Part shown: one piece after another, positions 1 through 5,042 of the stretch | Layout of the letters: each line of letters begins with the position of its first letter | Position numbering within the stretch: position 1 is the first letter of the stretch | NCBI GenBank assembly: GCA_946629405.1 | Contig: CAMOXW010000052.1 | Span: forward strand, 1 to 8,697 | Direction of reading: 5' to 3' | Source: an uncultured Ruminococcus sp. | GTDB lineage: Bacteria; Bacillota_A; Clostridia; Oscillospirales; Ruminococcaceae | DNA length: 8,697 nucleotides | Program-made: the position numbers and the translations under genes | The notes under the pieces: generated by a model | The model's database searches: none | What the model saw: only the letters and a program-made list of their open reading frames with translations | Told to the model about the DNA's origin: nothing

Positions 1-1
1 C

Positions 2-520
2 GATGCCACTGAGGAACAGATCAACACACTGTTGAATATCAACAGTGCAGATATTGGTCACGCAAAGCAGAAGATAGAGGCAGAGCGTGACAGCTACAAA
101 TCCCAGCTCGATACTGCAAAGGAAACGCTCAAAGGCTTCGAGGGAGTTGACGTTGCGCAGCTCCAGGGCGAGATCACAAAGCTCAACACTGACCTTGCAA
201 ACAAGGACGCTGAGTATCAGAAGAAGATAGCTGACATGGAGTTCAGCTCCGTGCTGGACAGTGCTATTAATGGCAGCAAGGCAAAGAACAGCAAGGCTGT
301 CAAGGCTCTGCTCGACCTCGACAAGCTGAAAGCCTCTAAGAACCAGACCGAGGACATTAAAACCGCCCTCGAAGAACTCAGAAAGTCGGATAGTTATCTT
401 TTCGGCTCGGACGAACCAGTTCTGAACCCGATCGGAGACACTTCCGGAAATAACAACAGCGGAGGAGCTTCCTCGCTTGCGGCTGTAAGAGCTGCAATGG
501 GACTGCCTCCCGAAAAGTAA
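2..520 (+). CDS. Phage scaffold protein, GP20-like (5' partial)
   Basis: The frame is open from the left edge with no stop, so the gene begins outside the window. A TTG at 32 is in frame but has no ribosome site and is not a credible start. The visible 172 residues are charged and rich in Lys, Glu, Ala and Gln, with a long heptad-like coiled-coil stretch (roughly the first 80 residues, containing KQKIEAERDSYKSQLDTAK). A helical segment and a flexible Gly/Asn/Ser tail (SGNNNSGGASS) follow, ending MGLPPEK. This is the look of the 'phage minor structural protein GP20' family, which acts as a capsid scaffold in A118-like phages: it is present during prohead assembly and lost from mature heads. 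Position directly before the major capsid gene fits that role. The family assignment is by pattern recognition and position; the lost N-terminus cannot be judged. Confidence 0.85.
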   Translation, partial: DATEEQINTLLNINSADIGHAKQKIEAERDSYKSQLDTAKETLKGFEGVDVAQLQGEITKLNTDLANKDAEYQKKIADMEFSSVLDSAINGSKAKNSKAVKALLDLDKLKASKNQTEDIKTALEELRKSDSYLFGSDEPVLNPIGDTSGNNNSGGASSLAAVRAAMGLPPEK

Positions 521-535
521 GAAAGAAGGTATATC

Positions 536-1408
536 ATGGCTAATGCTATCACTCTTTTTAAGCAGTATGTGACGCTCCTCGATGAGGTCTATAAGGCTGC
601 TGCACTCACATCCGTACTCGACGGTGCTCCGGAGCTTGCAAAGCAGGGAGCAAACGCTAACGAGCTTATAATCCCTAAGATCAGCATGGACGGTCTTGCG
701 AACTACAGCCGTAACGGCGGCTATGTCAGCGGCGACGTAACACTCACAAACGAGACCGTGACCTGTAACTTTGACAGAGGCAGAATGTTTACTGTCGATA
801 ACCTGGATAACGCTGAATCCGCCGGTATCGCTTTTGGCAGACTTGCAGGCGAATTCATCAGAACAAAGGTAGTACCTGAGCTTGATGCATTCCGTATCGC
901 TACATATGCCGGTATCAGTGGTATCTCTACCGTTGCCGGAGCTGCTCTCAGTACGGGTGATGCTGTAGTATCTGCAATCAGAGCCGCAGTCAACAAGTTC
1001 AACGAGGACGAAGTTCCTGCTGAGCAGCGCTATCTCTACATCACACCTACACTTTACGGACTTGTTCAGGACCTTGACACCACAAAGTCCAAGCAGGTGC
1101 TTGAAGGACTCAATGTTGTTCAGATGCCTCAGAGCCGTATGTATACAGCTATCACTCAGAACGACGGAACATCAGAAGGTCAGGAAGCCGGTGGCTATGC
1201 AAAGGCTGCAAATGCTAAGAACATCAACTTCATGCTTATTCACAAGGCTGCTGTTATCCAGTATCAGAAGCATATTGCTCCAAAGGTCATCACACCGGAG
1301 CAGAATCAGGATGCGGATGCATGGAAGTTCGGCTATCGTAATGTAGGTATCGCTGATGCTTACGAGAACAAGGTAGCAGGCATCTATCTCCACAAGTCGA
1401 CCACATAA
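536..1408 (+). CDS. Major capsid protein (HK97-fold type)
   Basis: A 290-aa protein with an ATG start 15 bp after the scaffold stop, preceded by GAAAGAAGG. The N-terminal part carries a pattern typical of short Firmicutes phage capsid proteins: an aromatic/Gly stretch GGYVSGDVTL (about residues 61-70) and FDRGRMFTVDNLDNAES (about 79-95), followed by a helix (AGEFIRTKVVPELDAFR) like the HK97-fold spine helix. The C-terminal half contains VPAEQRYLYITP and a closing strand, KFGYRNVGIADAYENKVAGIYLH, typical of the A-domain end. Length is normal for capsid proteins that use a separate scaffold, as here. It forms the icosahedral shell. It is probably co-translated at high level from the late operon mRNA. 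I am confident of the role and less so of the exact subfamily. Confidence 0.92.
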   Translation: MANAITLFKQYVTLLDEVYKAAALTSVLDGAPELAKQGANANELIIPKISMDGLANYSRNGGYVSGDVTLTNETVTCNFDRGRMFTVDNLDNAESAGIAFGRLAGEFIRTKVVPELDAFRIATYAGISGISTVAGAALSTGDAVVSAIRAAVNKFNEDEVPAEQRYLYITPTLYGLVQDLDTTKSKQVLEGLNVVQMPQSRMYTAITQNDGTSEGQEAGGYAKAANAKNINFMLIHKAAVIQYQKHIAPKVITPEQNQDADAWKFGYRNVGIADAYENKVAGIYLHKSTT

Positions 1409-1421
1409 GGAGTGATGCAGC

Positions 1422-1805
1422 GTGACAGTTTACGCAGATAATAATTTCTACACCGATGAATACCTTGCAGGGAAGTCTGCGGCTGTCACGGCTGCGGACT
1501 TTCCCTATTATGCACGTCAGGCATCCGCGGTTATTGACAGATACACTCACGGTAATATCAATTCTGATGCCGTGCCGGAGCAGGTCAGGTACTGCTGCTG
1601 CGAGCTTGCAGAACTGATACACTCGGCGGACACCTCTGAGGCGGCTCAGAAGCCCGGTATTTCAAGCGAGAGCGTGCAGGGCTGGTCTCAATCCTATGAA
1701 AGCTCGGAAGCCCGGAAAACGGCTCTCAGAAACGCTCATAGGGAATGTATATACAAGTGGCTCGGCAATACCGGACTGCTTTATTCGGGGGCGAGATTAT
1801 GCTGA
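1422..1805 (+). CDS. Head-tail connector (adaptor) protein
   Basis: A 127-aa protein starting at GTG 1422, nine bases after a full Shine-Dalgarno (AAGGAG, 1407-1412) that overlaps the capsid stop codon. It is largely helical, with the pattern DFPYYARQASAVIDRYTHGNI (about 25-45), a helix with three consecutive cysteines (RYCCCELAELIH, about 57-68), and a C-terminal helix (RKTALRNAHRECIYKWLGNTGL). Small helical proteins of this size and place, just after the capsid gene, form the first connector ring below the portal (SPP1 gp15 / HK97 gp6-like). Function is inferred from position and fold type; the sequence alone gives no catalytic motif. Its stop overlaps the next ATG by seven bases. Confidence 0.72.
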   Translation: MTVYADNNFYTDEYLAGKSAAVTAADFPYYARQASAVIDRYTHGNINSDAVPEQVRYCCCELAELIHSADTSEAAQKPGISSESVQGWSQSYESSEARKTALRNAHRECIYKWLGNTGLLYSGARLC

Positions 1806-2143
1806 AAAATGCGGACTGCACTGTCTATGAAAAGGATACATACGCCCGGCACTTCATAAGCGGCATTTACTGGAACGACAGCCGCGGCTCGACCGTCACC
1901 AAGAACGGTATACAGGTCACGGACAGCGTTCTCGTGTACATCTATGACAGTGAATATTCACCGAAAGCCGATGACATTATCGTGAAGGGAAATGCTGAAT
2001 TTTCGTTCGATACAGCTTCACAGCAGAACGTTTCTGCGAGTATGAAGCTGTTCCGGGAGAGCTATCCCGACTTTGCTGTTATAAAATCTGTGAACAACTG
2101 CCGCTACGGAGGACTTCCGCATATCGAGGTGACCGCAAGATGA
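1799..2143 (+). CDS. Putative head closure/stopper minor capsid protein
   Basis: I start this 114-aa protein at ATG 1799, preceded by GGGGGCGAG; an in-frame ATG at 1745 lies deep inside the previous gene and has no ribosome site. The start overlaps the upstream stop (ATGCTGA), so translation is likely coupled. The protein is mostly beta: MLKNADCTVYEK at the N-terminus, GIYWNDSRG (about 22-30), DSVLVYIYD, KADDIIVKG and a C-terminal strand HIEVTAR. It resembles the small phage proteins listed as DUF6751 or 'minor capsid protein' in A118-like phages, which occupy the stopper position (SPP1 gp16-like) that closes the filled head. The DUF name is from memory and tentative; the positional role is better supported. 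Confidence 0.65.
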   Translation: MLKNADCTVYEKDTYARHFISGIYWNDSRGSTVTKNGIQVTDSVLVYIYDSEYSPKADDIIVKGNAEFSFDTASQQNVSASMKLFRESYPDFAVIKSVNNCRYGGLPHIEVTAR

Positions 2144-2565
2144 ACGGTGTAAGCGCAAGGCTCGTATGGGGCACCGATCCCGGGGGAAGGATCAGCAGAG
2201 CACAGAAGTTCATAGACAGCGAGTGCCTGAGGCTGATGAAGCCGTTTACTCCGTTCAGGAACGGTGTGCTCGAAAGGTCAGCAATTCTCGGCACTGTCAT
2301 CGGCAGCGGCAAGATAACCTATAATGCTCCCTATGCCCGCTACCAGTATTACGGTGTCGTTTACGGTCCGAACATCCCACGTTTTGTAAACGGCGTTCTG
2401 GAAGGCTTCTGGTCTCCGCCCAAAAAGCACAGTACCGGTCGCCTTATCAATTACAGCAAGTCAGGGCACCCACAGGCACAGCGCTTATGGTTCGAGACTA
2501 TGAAGCGGAAGCACGGGCAGGCTATATTGCGGGGGGCTGCGGCGATACTGGGAGGCGGAAGATGA
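2140..2565 (+). CDS. Minor capsid protein 2-like (HK97 gp10-type)
   Basis: A 141-aa basic protein whose ATG overlaps the previous stop (ATGA). Features recognised from the Minor_capsid_2 / HK97 gp10 group are PFTPFRNGVLERSA (about 35-48), the usual 'P..G.L..S' element near the N-terminus, and an aromatic-rich APYARYQYYGVVYG (about 63-76) where the family has its 'YA.YQ..G' motif. A Lys/Arg-rich C-terminal helix (RLWFETMKRKHGQAILRG) follows. Members sit at the head-tail interface and help complete tail attachment. The next gene starts on the last A of this ORF's penultimate codon (ATGA again), so these genes form a translationally coupled chain. Confidence 0.8.
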   Translation: MNGVSARLVWGTDPGGRISRAQKFIDSECLRLMKPFTPFRNGVLERSAILGTVIGSGKITYNAPYARYQYYGVVYGPNIPRFVNGVLEGFWSPPKKHSTGRLINYSKSGHPQAQRLWFETMKRKHGQAILRGAAAILGGGR

Positions 2566-2999
2566 ACATAATCGAAAAAGTCCGGGAGATACTGGAGAGT
2601 TTTCCGAAAATAGCCGAGGTATGCAATTCAATACACATTGATTTTGCGGATCCTGAGCCTACGAGCTACGGTCTGAGCTCCACCGGTGATGAGCTTATCC
2701 GGGAGGATATCCTCGGAGGCCAGCTGCGGCAGCACAGTTTTATGCTGTACACCACCTACAGCAGCATCAACGACTATGAAAGGCTGCACAACAGTTCCGC
2801 GCTGCTTGAACTGGGACTATGGCTGAAAGAGCAGACCGGCAGCGAAGTTGAAACTCTTATCGGTGATGAGAGCTGCACCGGCACTCTCGAAAAGCTCACT
2901 GCTGCCAATGGTATGCTGTACAATGTCCCGCAGGAGAACGAGCTTGACGGAGTGCAGTATCAGCTCCAGATCATAGCTGAATACACGGTAAGGAGGTAA
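2562..2999 (+). CDS. Minor capsid / tail terminator protein
   Basis: A 145-aa protein. ATG 2562 follows GGGAGGCGGAAG and overlaps the preceding stop (ATGA); an in-frame upstream start at 2487 is rejected because it lies inside the previous gene. The sequence opens with a helix (MNIIEKVREILESFPKIAEV), then STGDELIREDILGGQLRQ, a strand HSFMLYTTYSS, a helix with SALLELGLWLKEQ, and a final strand QLQIIAEYTVRR. This is the layout of the 'minor capsid protein from bacteriophage' (Minor_capsid_3) group, whose members act as tail terminators: they cap the tail tube and bind the head connector. The position immediately before the major tail protein is exactly that of a terminator gene. Confidence 0.78.
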   Translation: MNIIEKVREILESFPKIAEVCNSIHIDFADPEPTSYGLSSTGDELIREDILGGQLRQHSFMLYTTYSSINDYERLHNSSALLELGLWLKEQTGSEVETLIGDESCTGTLEKLTAANGMLYNVPQENELDGVQYQLQIIAEYTVRR

Positions 3000-3002
3000 A
3001 CT

Positions 3003-3584
3003 ATGCCCGAAGAAATTGAACCCCTCGGAAACGAGGAAGAAACAACCGAAACTACTGAAAATGAGGAGGAAAATGAAATGCCTGAAACAACTGTGGGCAA
3101 GCTTAAAAGAAGCGCCCTTGTACACTTTCTGAATTCAAATTTTTCTGTCCAGCTTGCGAGTGCAGCATGGACTGTCATCGGAAAGGACGTTGAGGATCTG
3201 TCAGTTGAGCTGAATCCTGATACAGAACCTATCAAGAACATACTTGATGAAACATCAGTTCACGATAACGGCTATGAGCCGTCATTTGACGTGGATACTT
3301 ATTACGCTGATCCTTCCGACGGCGACATCTACGCGAAGCTCAAGGACATTGCCATGAACCGCAGGACCGGTGATGCCTGCAAGACACTTGTCCTTGAGGT
3401 GATCATCGACAAGGCGTCGGGAGCTTATGACGCATGGGTCGAGGAGGCCATCGTCAAGCCCACAAGCTACGGCGGCGCGACCGGCGGAGTGCGTATCCCC
3501 TATACCGTGACCTTCTGCGGAAACCGCCAGACCGGTACGGTGACCATCACAGACAAGATACCCGCATTCACACCCGCTACATAA
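3003..3584 (+). CDS. Major tail protein (tail tube)
   Basis: A 193-aa protein. ATG 3003 lies just after AAGGAGG (2990-2996). The first 25 residues are almost entirely acidic and polar (EEIEPLGNEEETTETTE...), then a second Met at residue 26 begins MPETTVGKLKRSALVHFLNS, which looks like the normal N-terminus of this class. The body is beta-rich, with EPSFDVDTYYADPSDGDIY (about 97-115), a helix and strand TLVLEVIID, and a C-terminal GGVRIPYTVTFCGNRQTGTV. It polymerises as hexameric rings into the tail tube. The length fits siphovirus tube proteins. The acidic extension is unusual and may be optional (see the internal start at 3064-3080). A ribosome site for the next gene follows directly. Confidence 0.85.
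   Translation: MPEEIEPLGNEEETTETTENEEENEMPETTVGKLKRSALVHFLNSNFSVQLASAAWTVIGKDVEDLSVELNPDTEPIKNILDETSVHDNGYEPSFDVDTYYADPSDGDIYAKLKDIAMNRRTGDACKTLVLEVIIDKASGAYDAWVEEAIVKPTSYGGATGGVRIPYTVTFCGNRQTGTVTITDKIPAFTPAT
3064..3080 (+). promoter_or_regulatory. Internal ribosome binding site and second start of the major tail gene
   Basis: AGGAGGA at 3064-3070 is followed seven bases later by ATG 3078, in frame with the tail gene at residue 26. Both spacing and strength are as good as those of the annotated start at 3003. The region resembles the start at 3003 (AGGAGG, an A-rich gap, then ATGCC and GAA), so it may be a duplicated initiation region. Use of this start would give a 168-aa protein without the acidic arm. 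Confidence 0.55.
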
Positions 3585-3595
3585 GGAGGAAAAAA

Positions 3596-4123
3596 ATGCA
3601 GTCTATTAATTTTGACGAGGGCTACAAAAGCTACATCGTGAACGATGATCCCAACAGAGTTATCCGCATAAAACTGGGCGACCCGGGACTTCTGAGCCGT
3701 ATCAGAACAGCAATGAAGGAGACTGACGGGCTGCTCGGAAGATACAGTGAAATGCCTGCGGAGGAAGCCTATGCGGGTTTTGACAAAGAGTTCCGCGGTA
3801 TAGTCAACAGGGCTTTCGGCACGGACATTTGCACTCCGGTCTTCGGAGATGCAAATGTTACTGCGGTCACTGAGAGTGGCAAGTTTGTGTTCAGCGCATT
3901 TTTTGACGCATTTATCCCTCAGCTCGAAGCCGACATCAAGGCAAAGCTGGCAGCTAAGAAGGCAAGCGCTGCTGAGGTCCGTCCTGAGGTCAGGAAGTAC
4001 CTTGAACCTCCGACAGTAAAGCCTGTTGCAGGTCTTGCTGATCCCTTCGGGGCATCGCTCCCGGACATCAGCGGACTTACACCTGAGCAGAAAAAGCTGC
4101 TTGTTATGCAGCTTCTGTCGTGA
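3596..4123 (+). CDS. Putative tail assembly chaperone (first of the pair)
   Basis: ATG 3596 follows a strong AAGGAGG (3583-3589) and gives 175 aa; the open frame extends upstream to 3434, but only by overlapping the tail tube gene. The protein is helical, with NDDPNRVIRIKLGDPGLLSR near the N-terminus, a middle FRGIVNRAFGTDICTPVFGD (about 75-94), and FVFSAFFDAFIPQLEADIKAKLA. A Pro-rich linker follows (about 130-160), then a short helix TPEQKKLLVMQLLS. A small protein between tail tube and tape measure genes, followed by an overlapping second ORF, is the classic place for G/GT-type tail assembly chaperones, which bind the tape measure during tail building and are absent from the virion. It resembles the DUF6673-type phage proteins, though I hold that name loosely. 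Confidence 0.65.
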   Translation: MQSINFDEGYKSYIVNDDPNRVIRIKLGDPGLLSRIRTAMKETDGLLGRYSEMPAEEAYAGFDKEFRGIVNRAFGTDICTPVFGDANVTAVTESGKFVFSAFFDAFIPQLEADIKAKLAAKKASAAEVRPEVRKYLEPPTVKPVAGLADPFGASLPDISGLTPEQKKLLVMQLLS

Positions 4124-4677
4124 CAGGCCGGCTGCCTGAAGCTCTGGAGGTCGGCGGACGGCCGATACCGATCAATGCCGACTTCCGCAATGCTCTGACT
4201 ATCTTCGAGGCATGGAATGATCCTGAACTAACAAGCGAAGAAAAGGCATATGTCTGCCTTGCAAGACTGTACGCTGCACCATTGCCCTACTATCACGCAG
4301 ATGAAGCGTACCGGAAGGCTGTCTGGTTTCTCGGCGGCGGCGATATGCCGATGAGCGAGCCGGAAGCAGTACGGACTATCGACTGGAAGCACGATGAATC
4401 AATGATCATGCCGGCGGTCAGCAAAACGGTAGGTGTACCTGATATCAGGGGGCTGCCGTTCCTGCACTGGTGGACGTTTCTCGGAGCCTTTGGCGAGATC
4501 GGCGAGGGGCTGCTCAGCACAGTGATCCATATCCGTCAGAAGAAGGCAAGAGGCGAGAAGCTAAGTAAAACGGAGGAGCGCTTCTGGCGAAAAAACAAAA
4601 AGCTCTGCAAGATCGTTACGCCCGAAGAACAGGCTGCTATCGACCAGACAGAGGCTTTTCTTGATACGATAATATAG
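4120..4677 (+). CDS. Gp15-family phage protein (tail assembly, second chaperone-position ORF)
   Basis: A 185-aa protein that starts at GTG 4120 and overlaps the previous stop by four bases (GTGA). Recognised features of the bacteriophage Gp15 family (Listeria A118 gp15) are an N-terminal LPEALEVGGRPIPINADFR (about 5-23), DWKHDESMIMPA (about 88-99), the Trp-rich FLHWWTFLGAF (about 114-124) and a basic stretch IRQKKARGEKLSKTEERFWR (about 138-157). No Shine-Dalgarno is visible before GTG, so translation depends either on coupling to the upstream gene or on -1 frameshifting (its frame is -1 relative to that gene and is open back to 4087). The place before the tape measure suggests a role in tail assembly. 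It is the last gene before the non-coding gap at 4678. Confidence 0.85.
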   Translation: MTGRLPEALEVGGRPIPINADFRNALTIFEAWNDPELTSEEKAYVCLARLYAAPLPYYHADEAYRKAVWFLGGGDMPMSEPEAVRTIDWKHDESMIMPAVSKTVGVPDIRGLPFLHWWTFLGAFGEIGEGLLSTVIHIRQKKARGEKLSKTEERFWRKNKKLCKIVTPEEQAAIDQTEAFLDTII

Positions 4678-4680
4678 CTA

Positions 4681-4709
4681 TTGACAAAACGCGTGAGATA
4701 GTGTATAAT
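4681..4709 (+). promoter_or_regulatory. Consensus sigma-A promoter for the antisense RNA
   Basis: TTGACA at 4681-4686 and TATAAT at 4704-4709 are both exact consensus hexamers with a 17-bp spacer. The -35 box begins three bases after the Gp15-family gene's stop codon. The expected start is near 4716. There is no + strand ORF of note downstream before the terminator at 4765-4810, so the product should be a short RNA. Confidence 0.9.
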
Positions 4710-4710
4710 A

Positions 4711-4744
4711 TAGAGGAAGAGAGCACACCGGCAGACGGTCGCTC
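4711..4744 (-). terminator. Possible terminator of the toxin mRNA
   Basis: Read on the - strand, a GAGC/GCTC and ACCG/CGGT stem (4744 to 4721) is followed by TCTTCCTCTA. The tail is pyrimidine-rich rather than a pure T-run, so this is a weak candidate. If used, the toxin mRNA would be about 240 nt and would cover the whole antisense RNA. Confidence 0.4.
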
Positions 4745-4807
4745 CCAAATCAAGTGGTTATAGGATAACCGCCTTAGGCTGGAAACTGAGGGCGGTTATT
4801 TCCTTTT
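4716..4807 (+). ncRNA. Putative antisense RNA antitoxin of a type I toxin-antitoxin pair
   Basis: The RNA is about 90 nt, defined by a consensus promoter (start near 4716) and a strong terminator ending in the T-rich stretch near 4807. The predicted fold has a 5' hairpin, GAGC-AC-ACCG with loop GCAGA pairing to CGGT-C-GCTC (4721-4744), a short single-stranded linker, then the terminator hairpin. It is exactly complementary to the 3' end of the toxin ORF on the opposite strand (stop codon at 4796-4798 plus the last few codons) and to its 3' untranslated region. That geometry is like txpA/ratA in B. subtilis and the par (fst) locus of pAD1, where convergent RNAs overlap at their 3' ends. The ends are inferred from promoter and terminator, not measured. 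Confidence 0.72.
4756..4770 (+). repeat. Small inverted repeat competing with the terminator
   Basis: GGTTAT (4756-4761) and ATAACC (4765-4770) form a perfect 6-bp stem with loop AGG. The second arm is also the 5' arm of the terminator stem, so the two hairpins are mutually exclusive. Confidence 0.6.
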
Positions 4808-4810
4808 GTT
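4765..4810 (+). terminator. Rho-independent terminator of the antisense RNA
   Basis: ATAACCGCC (4765-4773) pairs with GGCGGTTAT (4791-4799), nine perfect base pairs extendable by a G-U and a T-A pair, followed by TTTCCTTTTGTT. The 3' arm contains the toxin gene's stop codon (complement of 4796-4798). On the - strand the same hairpin forms but is not followed by a T-run. Confidence 0.85.
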
Positions 4811-4894
4811 ATGGTAAATGCTGTAAAATAAAGTCAATGCGGACACGATAAGTATTCCAACGTTGATAAGATCATTCCACGTCACATATCCCAT
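4796..4894 (-). CDS. Small hydrophobic type I toxin (putative holin-like toxin, Hol_Tox/TxpA-like)
   Basis: A 32-aa peptide encoded on the - strand, ATG at 4894 to TAA at 4796. It starts MGYVTWNDLI, has one membrane-spanning stretch (VGILIVSALTLFYSIY, about residues 12-27) and ends in a short basic tail (HNKRK). This is the form of the Firmicutes 'putative holin-like toxin' peptides, which insert into the cell membrane and are silenced by an antisense RNA. ATG 4894 is chosen because GGGAG lies eight bases upstream; a GTG at 4903 in the same frame would add MNG but sits too close to that site. Its own consensus promoter lies about 60 bases upstream of the start, and a convergent antisense promoter lies beyond its 3' end. 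It is the only reverse-strand gene here. A structural phage role is possible but less likely. Confidence 0.8.
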   Translation of the reverse strand: MGYVTWNDLINVGILIVSALTLFYSIYHNKRK

Positions 4895-4916
4895 TCCATT
4901 CACTCCCTTCCGGGAG
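4892..4916 (-). promoter_or_regulatory. Toxin ribosome binding site sequestered in a hairpin
   Basis: On the - strand, CTCCC (4916-4912), loop GGAA, GGGAG (4907-4903) form a tight five-base-pair hairpin with a GNRA-type loop. The 3' arm GGGAG is the Shine-Dalgarno of the toxin ATG at 4894. Such self-masking of the ribosome site is a known trait of type I toxin mRNAs. Confidence 0.65.
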
Positions 4917-4942
4917 CAGGATTGACCGCCTACCGTTACTGG

Positions 4943-4960
4943 TATGCCCTCTATGCCCTC
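4943..4960. repeat. Tandem 9-bp repeat at the toxin transcription start
   Basis: TATGCCCTC occurs twice head to tail (4943-4951 and 4952-4960), directly abutting the -10 box of the toxin promoter and covering the expected start near 4954. It could be an operator or a tandem slip; no protein partner is evident. Confidence 0.7.
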
Positions 4961-4989
4961 ATTATACAATATATTCCGCTTTTTGTCAA
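4961..4989 (-). promoter_or_regulatory. Consensus sigma-A promoter for the toxin
   Basis: Read on the - strand, TTGACA (4989-4984) and TATAAT (4966-4961) are exact consensus hexamers with a 17-bp spacer. The start is expected near 4954, giving a leader of about 60 nt before the toxin ATG. It converges on the + strand promoter at 4681. Confidence 0.9.
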
Positions 4990-4991
4990 CA

Positions 4992-5015
4992 ACGTCTCTC
5001 AGGAGGCGTTTTTTT
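4992..5015 (+). terminator. Rho-independent terminator upstream of the tape measure gene
   Basis: ACGTCTC (4992-4998), loop TCAG, GAGGCGT (5003-5009) form a seven-pair stem with one G-U, followed by seven T residues (5009-5015). An AGGAGG in the 3' half is not a ribosome site because no start codon follows at proper distance. It would reduce + strand transcription entering the tape measure gene unless antiterminated, and it closes the cassette on that side. Confidence 0.78.
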
Positions 5016-5042
5016 ATACCCTTTTTAAGGAAGTGAGGACGA

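Noticed and set aside
32..34. TTG at 32 as the start of the first gene.
   Set aside because: The frame is open to the left edge, there is no ribosome site, and the upstream residues look like the same coiled-coil protein; the gene is simply cut by the window.
1062..1622. Overlapping ORFs in other frames within the capsid and connector genes.
   Set aside because: Composition is Arg/Ser/Leu-rich shadow sequence and the capsid reading frame is clearly real.
1745..1798. Longer upstream starts for the genes at 1799, 2562, 3596 and 8239 (at 1745, 2487, 3434 and 8224).
   Set aside because: Each lies inside the preceding gene without a Shine-Dalgarno, while the chosen starts have good ribosome sites and the usual ATGA-type overlaps.
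4996..5010. AGGAGG at 5001-5006 as a ribosome site for a small gene.
   Set aside because: It is inside the terminator stem and no start codon follows at usable distance.
4681..5042. The + strand consensus promoter as the promoter of the tape measure gene.
   Set aside because: Two + strand terminators (4765-4810 and 4992-5015) lie between it and the gene, and a short antisense RNA explains it better.
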